Origin: DAOPJM01 sp964490325
GTDB taxonomy: Bacteria; Bacillota; Clostridia; Christensenellales; CAG-138
Assembly: GCA_964490325.1 (NCBI GenBank)
Contig: CAZBBX010000008.1
Location: 1-64,000, forward strand
Length of the DNA stretch: 64,000 bases
Direction: 5' to 3'
Each line of letters starts with the position of its first letter. Within the stretch, counting starts at the first letter, position 1. Made by a program: the position numbers and the translations under genes. This document shows, in pieces, positions 41,217 through 48,558 of the stretch. Under the pieces are notes generated by a model. It searched no databases and was not told the origin of the DNA. It saw nothing but the letters and a program-made list of their open reading frames with translations.

Positions 41217-41245
41217 TTGACGAATACTTCAAAAAACGGTACAAT
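41217..41245 (+). promoter_or_regulatory. Promoter of the alpha-oxoamine synthase operon
   Basis: TTGACG (41217-41222), 17 bp, TACAAT (41240-41245), about 150 bp before the ATG at 41398. No gene lies in 41100-41397. Confidence 0.75.
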
Positions 41246-41397
41246 GCAAAACGTAGGTAGCTATGCCCAATGTCGCGGCCTCGGCCTGCGGCGCCACGGG
41301 CGGTAACGACCGAAAACAGGGGGGAGCGATCCGTCGCCTTTGCGCGGACAGCCGTCCCTATCTAAGAGCGCAAAGCGCGGAAAGAGGAACTGTACCT

Positions 41398-42573
41398 ATG
41401 GATCTGTTTGACAAATGTCACAATGCCGTCGTGGACGAGAGCCGTGCCGCGGGGATCTATCCCTACTTTCACGAGCTGGAGTCCCGCCAAGACGTGGTGG
41501 TCACCATGGAGGGAAAACGCCGCATCATGCTTGGCTCCAACAACTATCTGGGCCTGACCATACGACCCCGCGTCATCGAAGCGGGCGTCCACGCTCTGGA
41601 AAAGTACGGCACGGGCTGCTCCGGCTCCCGTTTTCTCAACGGCACGCTGGATCTGCACCTGACGCTGGAGCGGGAGCTTGCCGCCTTCTTGGGCAAGCAG
41701 GCCGTCATGACCTTCTCCACGGGCTTTCAAAGCAATCTGGGCATCATCGCCGCCATCACGGGCAAGGACGACTATATCCTGTGCGACCGCGAGAACCACG
41801 CCAGCATCTATGACGGCTGCAAGCTCAGCTACGCCACGATGGTGCGCTATCGCCACAGCAACATGGAGGATCTGGAAAAGAAGCTCGCTTCCCTGCCTTG
41901 GGACGCGGGCAAGCTCATTGTCACGGACGGCGTGTTCTCCATGGGCGGCGACATTGCAAAGCTGCCCGAGATCGTGGCGCTTGCCAAGCGCTATAACGCC
42001 CGCACCATGGTGGACGATGCGCACGGACTGGGCGTCTTGGGCGAGGGCGGCCGCGGCACCGCCTCGCACTTTGGCCTGACCGAGCAGGTGGACATCCTCA
42101 TGGGCACCTTCTCCAAGTCCCTTGCAAGCTTGGGCGGCTACATGGCCGCCGATGAGCGCGTGGTCGATTATGTGCGCCACGCGTCCCGACCCTTTATCTT
42201 CTGCGCGTCCATTCCGCCCTCCTGCTGCGCCACCGCCCTGGAGGCGCTGCGCGTGCTCAAGGAGGAGCCGCAGCTTCCCGTCCGCCTAAAGGAGCTTTCC
42301 GCCTACATGCGCACGGGGCTGAAGGCACGCGGCATCGCCATACGCGAGAGCGAAACGCCCATCATCCCCATCTATACCTACGACGCCATGCGCACGCTGC
42401 GCAAGGCCAAGGAGGTCTATGATGCGGGTGTATATGTCAATCCCGTCCTCCCGCCCGCCACCGCGCCGGGCGAGTGTCTGCTGCGTACCAGCTACATGGC
42501 CTCCCACACCGAGGCGCTGCTGGACGAGGCGCTGGACGTGTTCGAGCGCGTGCTGGTAAAGAGCAATGACTAA
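41398..42573 (+). CDS. Serine-palmitoyltransferase-like alpha-oxoamine synthase
   Basis: PLP enzyme that joins an amino acid and an acyl-CoA with loss of CO2. Its 391 residues show H134 (ENHASIYDG), D206/H209 (DDAHGLG) and the Schiff-base K240 (GTFSKSLAS). The YPYF N-terminus, GSNNYLGL, and GTGCSGSRFLNGTLDLH resemble bacterial serine palmitoyltransferases of the Bacteroides type more than glycine C-acetyltransferase (Kbl) or BioF. An SDR reductase follows with an 8-bp overlap, as needed to reduce a 3-keto product. Kbl-like or BioF-like activity remains possible. ATG 41398 has an AAAGAGGAA site. Confidence 0.82.
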   Translation: MDLFDKCHNAVVDESRAAGIYPYFHELESRQDVVVTMEGKRRIMLGSNNYLGLTIRPRVIEAGVHALEKYGTGCSGSRFLNGTLDLHLTLERELAAFLGKQAVMTFSTGFQSNLGIIAAITGKDDYILCDRENHASIYDGCKLSYATMVRYRHSNMEDLEKKLASLPWDAGKLIVTDGVFSMGGDIAKLPEIVALAKRYNARTMVDDAHGLGVLGEGGRGTASHFGLTEQVDILMGTFSKSLASLGGYMAADERVVDYVRHASRPFIFCASIPPSCCATALEALRVLKEEPQLPVRLKELSAYMRTGLKARGIAIRESETPIIPIYTYDAMRTLRKAKEVYDAGVYVNPVLPPATAPGECLLRTSYMASHTEALLDEALDVFERVLVKSND

Positions 42574-43363
42574 GCAGGCAGGCGGGCGTATCGTCGTCAT
42601 AACGGGTGCATCGGGGGGCATCGGCCTTGCGGCTGCCGAACGCTTTTTGGCGGCGGGGGATCGGGTCTACGGCCTGAGCCGCCGTCCCTACGACAGCGGC
42701 CGCGTGACGCACATACCCTGCGACGTGTCGGAGCGCTTGGACGCGGAGCGCGCCATCAAGCAGGTGTTGGACGAGGCGGGGCACATCGACGTCCTTGTCA
42801 GCAACGCGGGCTTCGGCATTTCGGGCGCGGTCGAATTCACCGAGCCTGTCGAGGCGCGGCGGCAGTTCGACGTCAACTTCTTTGGCGCTGTGAACCTGCT
42901 GCACGCCGCTCTGCCCGCGATGCGCAAGCAGGGCGCGGGCTGCATCCTCTTTGTCAGCTCGGTGGCGGGCAGCATCGCCATCCCGTTTCAGGCCTTCTAT
43001 TCCGCCTCCAAGGCGGCGATCAACAGCCTGTGCTGCTCCTTGGCAAATGAGCTGCGCCCCTTCGGCGTGCGCGTTGCCGCCGTCCTGCCGGGCGACGTCA
43101 AGACGGGCTTTACCGCCGCAAGGCGCAAGTCCGCCGCGGGCGCGCAGGTCTATACGGCGCTTACAAAGTCCGTCGCCACCATGGAGCACGACGAGCAGAA
43201 CGGTCTGTCGCCCACGGTGATCGCGAACATCCTGTATCGCCTGTCCGTCAGGAAGCATCCAAAGCCCCTCACCACGGGCGGCGCAAGCTATCGGGTGCTG
43301 ATGGTCTTAAATAAGCTCTTGCCCATCCGCCTTGTCAATTGGCTGGTCGGCAAGCTATATTAG
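42566..43363 (+). CDS. SDR oxidoreductase, possible 3-keto-sphinganine reductase
   Basis: Classical SDR of 265 residues: TGASGGIG (13-20), NAG near residues 80-82, and the Y145-K149 catalytic pair after SSVAG. The long C-terminal region (KPLTTGGASYRVLMVLNKLLP) is hydrophobic, as in membrane-associated SDRs of lipid metabolism. It overlaps the alpha-oxoamine synthase by 8 bp, so it probably reduces the beta-keto product of that enzyme. Without the pathway context only a general SDR call would be safe. Confidence 0.78.
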   Translation: MTKQAGGRIVVITGASGGIGLAAAERFLAAGDRVYGLSRRPYDSGRVTHIPCDVSERLDAERAIKQVLDEAGHIDVLVSNAGFGISGAVEFTEPVEARRQFDVNFFGAVNLLHAALPAMRKQGAGCILFVSSVAGSIAIPFQAFYSASKAAINSLCCSLANELRPFGVRVAAVLPGDVKTGFTAARRKSAAGAQVYTALTKSVATMEHDEQNGLSPTVIANILYRLSVRKHPKPLTTGGASYRVLMVLNKLLPIRLVNWLVGKLY

Positions 43364-43374
43364 GAGGTATTTTT

Positions 43375-44601
43375 ATGCGAGCCTACGAACGATTGCTGCA
43401 ATACGTCCGCGTTCACACCGCTTCGGCGGAGGACGCGCCCGACCTGCCCTCCACCCGTCGGCAGTTCGACCTTGCCAACATGCTGGTTGAGGAGCTGAAG
43501 GCGCTTGGGGTCAAGGATGCAAGGGTGGACGAGCACTGCTACGTCTACGCCTCCCTGCCCGCAACAAAGGGCTGCGAAGCGGCTCCCGCGCTGGGATTCA
43601 TCGCCCACATGGACACCATCCCCGACTTTTCGGGCGAGAATGTCAAGCCGCAGGTCATCGAAAACTACGATGGAAAGGCCGTCAAGCTGGGCACGAGCGG
43701 CCGCGTGCTGGATCCCAAGAACTTTCCGAACCTTCGTGAGCTGGTCGGACGCACGCTCATCACCACGGACGGCACCACCATCTTGGGTGCGGACGACAAG
43801 GCGGGCGTGGCGGAGATCATGACGCTCGTGGAGCAGCTGCAAGGCTCCGCTGCGCCGCACGGACGCATCGCCATTGGCTTTACCCCCGATGAGGAGGTGG
43901 GTATGGGCGCGTCCAAGTTCGACCTTGCGGCCTTCGGTGCGGACTATGCCTACACCGTGGACGGCGAGGCAGAGGGCGAGATCGTGTACGAAAACTTCAA
44001 CGCCTGCGATGCGGTGGTGGAGACCAAGGGCTTCAACGTGCATCCCGGCAGTGCCAAGGACACCATGATAAACGCGCAGCTGGTGGCGATGGAGTTCAAC
44101 GACATGCTGCCCAAGGGCGATACCCCCCGCGACACGGAGGGCTACGAGGGCTTCTTCCACCTTTGCACGATGGAGGGCGTGGTGGAGCATGCCAAGCTGC
44201 ACTATATCGTTCGCGACCACAGCGCCGCCGCCTTCGACTGCCGCAAGGCCTGCATGGAGCATATTACAAAGCTTTTGAACGCCAAGTACGGCGCGGGCAC
44301 GGTCACACTGACCCTGCGTGAGCAGTATCGCAACATGGCGGAGCTGATCCGCCCCGTGTTCCACCTTGTGGACAACGCCGTGGCTGCCATCAAGAGCGCG
44401 GGGCTTACGCCGAAGGTCGAACCCATTCGCGGCGGCACCGACGGTGCGCAGCTCACCTACAAGGGCTTGCCCTGCCCCAATTTGGGTACGGGCAGCTTCG
44501 CCTGCCACGGCCCCTATGAACACGCCACCGCCGAGGGCATGGACGCCTGCGTGGCTGTTCTGATGGGACTTTGCGCCATCTACGCCGCCAAACAAAAATA
44601 G
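43375..44601 (+). CDS. pepT: Peptidase T (tripeptide aminopeptidase, M20B)
   Basis: Zinc aminopeptidase that removes the N-terminal residue of tripeptides in the cytoplasm. The 408-residue protein has FIAHMDTIPD (His ligand and catalytic Asp), GADDKAGVAEI (bridging Asp), the EEVGMG catalytic Glu region, the VDGEAEG ligand and the C-terminal His near GTGSFACHGPYEH. ATG 43375 has a TAGGAGG site 11 bp after the SDR stop, so it may be on the same transcript although unrelated in function. Confidence 0.96.
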   Translation: MRAYERLLQYVRVHTASAEDAPDLPSTRRQFDLANMLVEELKALGVKDARVDEHCYVYASLPATKGCEAAPALGFIAHMDTIPDFSGENVKPQVIENYDGKAVKLGTSGRVLDPKNFPNLRELVGRTLITTDGTTILGADDKAGVAEIMTLVEQLQGSAAPHGRIAIGFTPDEEVGMGASKFDLAAFGADYAYTVDGEAEGEIVYENFNACDAVVETKGFNVHPGSAKDTMINAQLVAMEFNDMLPKGDTPRDTEGYEGFFHLCTMEGVVEHAKLHYIVRDHSAAAFDCRKACMEHITKLLNAKYGAGTVTLTLREQYRNMAELIRPVFHLVDNAVAAIKSAGLTPKVEPIRGGTDGAQLTYKGLPCPNLGTGSFACHGPYEHATAEGMDACVAVLMGLCAIYAAKQK

Positions 44602-44640
44602 CGGCGAGAGATAGATCATTCTTTAGGGAGGGACAAGTTC

Positions 44641-44904
44641 ATGGATCAACAAAACGAGATTTCTCAACTGCCCGAAAAATACCGTCCGTTGGGCGCGTGG
44701 GCGTACTTTGGCTACGGCCTGCTGTTCAGTATCCCCTTGGTGGGCTTCATTCTGCTCATCGTGTTCTCCTGCAGCCAAGCCAACATCAACCGCCGCAACT
44801 TTGCACGCTCCTACTTCTGCGTGTACGCGCTTGCCGCCATCGTGGTCGTCATCCTGCTGCTGACGGGCGTCAGCCTGTCCGCGATCACGGATCTGTTCAG
44901 CTGA
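44641..44904 (+). CDS. Small two-helix membrane protein
   Basis: An 87-residue protein with no recognised function. A polar N-terminus (PEKYRPLGAWAYFGYG) leads into two transmembrane helices (about 25-46 and 59-80) joined by a basic loop (NINRRNFARSY). The ATG at 44641 has a GGGAGGGAC site. Proteins of this pattern are common conserved hypotheticals in Clostridia. It follows pepT by 39 bp. Confidence 0.75.
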   Translation: MDQQNEISQLPEKYRPLGAWAYFGYGLLFSIPLVGFILLIVFSCSQANINRRNFARSYFCVYALAAIVVVILLLTGVSLSAITDLFS

Positions 44905-44998
44905 ACAAGCGTGGCTTAGCCGCAGCAAGTCCGTTCTATGCGACAGATCGAAGCCGACTAAACGGCAGAGCTTCCCTCTGTTGCCTTCCGTATCGAAA

Positions 44999-45037
44999 AA
45001 GCGCCTGTCGCGGGAGAAATTCCCACGGCGGGCGCTT
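44999..45037. terminator. Terminator between convergent genes
   Basis: Seventeen-bp arms (44999-45015, 45021-45037) with three mismatches or wobbles. On the minus strand TTTTT follows, so it serves the dockerin gene there; the plus-strand side has only a weak T-rich tail. Confidence 0.7.
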
Positions 45038-45074
45038 GCATATTTGGGTCACTTGCAGGGAACAGGGCTTGCCG

Positions 45075-45858
45075 CTACGAGGTCTTCTTGGTCAGCGTGA
45101 AGTAGCTGTCGGACTGCAGCGCCACAAAGCAGTAGCCGGAATTGCCCACAAAGCTGTAGGACGCGCTGCCGCCGCTGCCCACAGCCGTGATGGTGTGGGT
45201 GCGCTGCGCCGTTGTACTGCTGCGGGACTCCGCATAGAAGGTGAAGGTCATCAGGTACTGACTGCTCGCCTCCAGCGTCCTTGTGAAGCTTGCGGAGGGA
45301 TACTTACTGTAGTAGGAGCTGGCGGGGTTCGTGGGGAAGGTGAAGGTGTAGTCCCCCGCTCCGTCCGCATCGGTGGTGACGATATAATAGTACCTGTAGC
45401 CGAACAGCACGCCGCTTTGGTAGATGGCCTGACTGACGAGGGGACTGTTCCCCGCAAGCTGGATATGGCTTGCGCCGGCTGTGGCCGTTGCCGTGGGGGT
45501 GGGCGTTGCCGTTGCCGTGGGGGTAGGCGTTGCCGTGGCGGCAGGACTTGCAGTGGGCGTAACGACATGCTCACAGGGCGGGATCGTCGCCAGCTTGACG
45601 GTATAGCGCAGGATCAGCGCAGCATCGGCGGCGGCGGGCAGGCTGCCGTCTCCGTTCGCATCGCCGCGATGGAGCTGGTCTGCGTCAAACGTTTCGAGAC
45701 GGACGCTGTAACGCAGGATCAGTGCGGCGTCGTCCGAACCGATCTTGCCGTCGCGGTTGACGTCGCCGCGGCAGACCGTGCTGTCAGCTCCGCTCACGGC
45801 TGCAAACGCGGCCGTCAGAAGCGCAAGGGAAAATGAGACAGAACAAGCGTTTTTTCAT
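45075..45858 (-). pseudogene. Secreted N-terminal-dockerin protein, frameshifted in the signal peptide
   Basis: The open frame 45075-45797 encodes a dockerin with two Ca-loop repeats (GDVNRDGKIG and GDANGDGSLP), a Thr/Pro/Ala-rich linker of repeated PTATATPT and a beta-rich C-terminal domain of unknown kind (about 115 residues). No start with a ribosome-binding site lies in that frame. The ATG at 45858 has a perfect CAGGAGG site and begins a signal peptide (MKKRLFCLI) in another frame that runs into a stop. Removing one base in the AAAA at 45830-45833 gives a normal signal peptide continuous with the dockerin. This is either a real inactivation, a slippage site, or a sequencing error. Confidence 0.8.
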
Positions 45859-45976
45859 GGGTACCTCCTGTGGATCGTCTTCTTTGTTCTTTCTGTCGGC
45901 AAAGGGCTTGTCGGACGGCAGGGGAAGCGGATCCGCCTGTCGGGCGTCTGCGCTCGGTGAATGTCTGTTCAAATAG

Positions 45977-46005
45977 AATATACTATAGATAGAACGCATT
46001 TTCAA
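45977..46005 (-). promoter_or_regulatory. Promoter of the frameshifted dockerin gene
   Basis: Minus-strand TTGAAA (46000-46005), 17 bp, TATATT (45977-45982), about 120 bp before the ATG at 45858. Confidence 0.65.
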
Positions 46006-46044
46006 GCGTTTTCAAAAAATGTATGAACAGTTTTAAGTATTGGT

Positions 46045-46108
46045 GGGTGGGGGCAGGGGTCAGGGGGCAGGTGCAGTGGTCAGTGGGAAGTGGGCAGGGG
46101 GCAGGGGG
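46045..46108 (+). repeat. G-rich tract with two G-quadruplex motifs
   Basis: Runs of three or more G separated by one to four bases occur at 46045-46066 and again at 46084-46108 on the plus strand, with a CAGTGG/CAGGGG minisatellite-like texture between them. Confidence 0.7.
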
Positions 46109-46169
46109 CCGTGAACAGTGAAAAAACGAGGTTGAAAAAGAGAGTTGCCATGAAACGATAGCATTTGAT

Positions 46170-46403
46170 GCTTTGCGGAGCAAAGCGACATTCATTAAGC
46201 GCGTCTTGCGTGCAGGACGCGCTTCACATCCTGTTGCGCAGTAGGCGCAATGCAGCATGGCAGACGGAAGTTTGCCGCATCATGCCCCCAACGGCGGCGC
46301 AGCATTTCCGCCCGCACAGCGGGCGGACACGGCGGGCGGGCACGGCGGGCGGATGAGGGGGAAAGGCGGTCACGCGGACACGGCGGGCGGATGGTATCCG
46401 CCC
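46170..46403. repeat. Modular palindromic repeats beside mtnA
   Basis: Hairpins GCTTTGC/GCAAAGC (46170-46186) and AAGCGCGTC/GACGCGCTT (46197-46224) are followed by degenerate GGCGGGCGGACAC tracts and a full GGGCGGATggtATCCGCCC palindrome at 46385-46403 that abuts the mtnA stop codon. There is no gene in 45859-46403. Confidence 0.75.
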
Positions 46404-47441
46404 CTACAGCGCTGCCTGAAAGTACTCCGCCAGACGCTCGGGCGCAAAGATCCCCTTATCCGTGACCACGCCCGTGACCAGCGTGGGCGGGGTGATATCA
46501 AAGGCGGGATACCAGCCCTTTACCCCCTGCTTGGCGGTGCGAACGCCCATTGCGTGCAGGACCTCTTGGGGGTCGCGCTGCTCGATGCGGATCCCGTCTG
46601 CCGTGGGATGCACGGCGTTGGGATTCCCGGTGCAGTAGTACGGCACGCCAAACTGCCTTGCCGCCAACGCCACCTGCAGGGTGCCGACCTTGTTGACGAT
46701 GTGGCCGTCCACACAGATCACGTCCGCGGCGGTGGTGAACACATCCACGGACAGCTCGTGCATCGCCCAAGCGGGCATGTTGTCGGTGATGACCGTCACG
46801 TCGAAGCCCATGTCATAGGCCACCGAGGCGGTGAGCCTTGCGCCCTGCAGGTAGGGGCGCGTCTCGGGGCAGAGCAGCTTGACGCGTTTGCCCGCCTCCC
46901 GAAGGGCGCGCAGGGTCATGCCAAAGTCGCAGTCTGGGTAGCACATGGTCATCATCGTTCCCCCGTCGGGCACGCGATCCGCTAAGTACTGCCCGATGCG
47001 CGCAATGCGTTCGTAGCGCTCCTCCAAATAGGAAAGGGTGTAGGCCGTCAGCGCCGCTGCCGCGTCCAAACCCGCTTCGAGGGCTTCGGCGGCTGCGCGC
47101 TCGCAGGCGTCCGTCACCTGGCGCATCTTCTTTTCCGTGGTGGGTCGTGCCGTGGCAAGGGTGGTCGCAGCGGCGGCAAGACAGCTAAGCTGCGCCGCCT
47201 TGCTTTGACCGCGGCATTCATGGGCGGCAAGGGTCATGCCCGCACAAGCGGCTTGGAAGGGACCGTAGCTCTGCGTGACCATGTCGCGGATGGCCTTTGC
47301 CACCTCTTGATGGGTGCGGCAAAGCACAAATTCTATCTTGGCGGGGTAACAGCGGCGATCCAAGATGCGCACAACGCCGTCCTCGTACCAAGCAATGTTC
47401 TCATATCGCAGTAAAAATGCCAGATCGTGATCGTTTCGCAT
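46404..47441 (-). CDS. mtnA: Methylthioribose-1-phosphate isomerase-like (aIF2B-family) protein
   Basis: A 345-residue isomerase of the eIF2B/MtnA family. The catalytic pair of the sugar-phosphate isomerases is retained as C167 (MTMCYPD) and D240 (TAADVI), followed by the family segment VNKVGT; ETRPYLQGARLTA is another hallmark. The segments around both catalytic residues are diverged from typical MtnA, so ribose-1,5-bisphosphate isomerase-like activity is an alternative. Divergent mtnP next door favours methionine salvage. ATG 47441 has a GGAGG site. Confidence 0.82.
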   Translation of the reverse strand: MRNDHDLAFLLRYENIAWYEDGVVRILDRRCYPAKIEFVLCRTHQEVAKAIRDMVTQSYGPFQAACAGMTLAAHECRGQSKAAQLSCLAAAATTLATARPTTEKKMRQVTDACERAAAEALEAGLDAAAALTAYTLSYLEERYERIARIGQYLADRVPDGGTMMTMCYPDCDFGMTLRALREAGKRVKLLCPETRPYLQGARLTASVAYDMGFDVTVITDNMPAWAMHELSVDVFTTAADVICVDGHIVNKVGTLQVALAARQFGVPYYCTGNPNAVHPTADGIRIEQRDPQEVLHAMGVRTAKQGVKGWYPAFDITPPTLVTGVVTDKGIFAPERLAEYFQAAL

Positions 47442-47528
47442 AATATATTGCCTCCGCGTTTTTTTTCAGTATACACTTATTTGCAGAAGTATGCTATGCT
47501 GTATTTATCAAGCAAGGAGGCGGTCGAT

Positions 47529-48254
47529 ATGAAATTTGCGATCATCGGCGGCAGCAGCTACGGACAGCTTCGTTTGCCGCATCAAATGCAGCACTGCGAG
47601 ACGCCCTACGGCGATGTGGACGTCGCTCTGTGCAAGACGGAAAGCGGCAAGTGCTTTGCCTTTCTCACCCGCGGCGGCTTCACGGACAAGCAGGACGCAC
47701 GCGATGTGAACTACCGCGCCAACCTCTACGCGCTGTATCTGATGGGCGTGACCCATGTGGTGAGCATCTCCTCCGTGGGCACCTGCGATTACTCCATCAA
47801 GCTGGGGGAGTACTGCCTGATCTCCGACTTCATCGACTTTACGAGCGGACGGGAAAACAGCTTTCGCCGTGAGCATCGCGTGGTCAAGCACGCGGGCATG
47901 GAAAACGTTTTTGACGCCGAAATGAACGACGCGCTGGAGCATTTGATGGATAAACACCACATCGCCTGCGCGGGGCGGGCAGCCTATGCCTGCACCAACG
48001 GCCCCCGCTTCGAGACGGCGGGCGAGGTGCGCATGATGCGTATGCTGGGCGCGCAGGTGCTGGGCATGACGCTGGTACCCGAAGCGCCGCTGGCGGCCGA
48101 GCTGGGCATGCGCTACGCCTCCATTGGCATCATCGCCAACTATGCCACGGGCATGGCGGGAGACCTCAATGACGACGACATCCGCATGATGGTGGAGGCC
48201 TACAAGGGGCGCGCCTTCGACCTGGCGGTGGAGCTGATCGAGCGTACGCGTTAG
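47529..48254 (+). CDS. mtnP: Methylthioadenosine phosphorylase (MtnP) family protein
   Basis: Purine nucleoside phosphorylase-fold enzyme of 241 residues that cleaves 5'-methylthioadenosine to adenine and methylthioribose 1-phosphate. It has the IIGGSSYG start, SISSVGTCD and the YACTNGPRFETAGEVRMMR segment with the phosphate/ribose residues, plus LGMTLVPEAPLA. ATG 47529 has AAGGAGG upstream. It is divergent from the mtnA-like gene, which would use its product. Other nucleosides such as inosine cannot be excluded. Confidence 0.9.
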   Translation: MKFAIIGGSSYGQLRLPHQMQHCETPYGDVDVALCKTESGKCFAFLTRGGFTDKQDARDVNYRANLYALYLMGVTHVVSISSVGTCDYSIKLGEYCLISDFIDFTSGRENSFRREHRVVKHAGMENVFDAEMNDALEHLMDKHHIACAGRAAYACTNGPRFETAGEVRMMRMLGAQVLGMTLVPEAPLAAELGMRYASIGIIANYATGMAGDLNDDDIRMMVEAYKGRAFDLAVELIERTR

Positions 48255-48343
48255 CTTCCGCCGCGCTTTCCCACCCTCTTGCGCGGCGGGACTGTGCGGG
48301 GGATCCTTTTGTGGTAAGTTTTTACAGAAAAGTTAATAAAAAT

Positions 48344-48406
48344 TTGGTTTCGGAACCAATCTTTGCGCATTAGGCGATTGACTTTTATACGTTTTTGCCG
48401 CATAAT
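48344..48406 (+). promoter_or_regulatory. Promoter and upstream palindrome of the cohesin/dockerin gene
   Basis: TTGACT (48378-48383), 17 bp, CATAAT (48401-48406). Upstream, TTGGTT-TCGG-AACCAA (48344-48359) is a perfect dyad that could be an activator site. The leader is about 145 nt and contains a hairpin ACGACA/TGTCGT and a GGAGC/GCTCC pairing, but it matches no riboswitch known to me. Confidence 0.6.
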
Positions 48407-48558
48407 ATATCTGTATACGGTGGGGCGGTAACTATCGGAGCCTGTGGGAGGCGTCCGTTGGAAATTTCGACCGACACGACATAGAATTTTCTGTCGTACG
48501 TTTCGTTCGAGGCGCTCCATTTGGTAAACCAATATTTTTAAGCAGGAGGATAATACCT

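Noticed and set aside
48413..48558. Cyclic-di-GMP riboswitch upstream of the surface protein
   Set aside because: The conserved GEMM core sequences were looked for and are absent.
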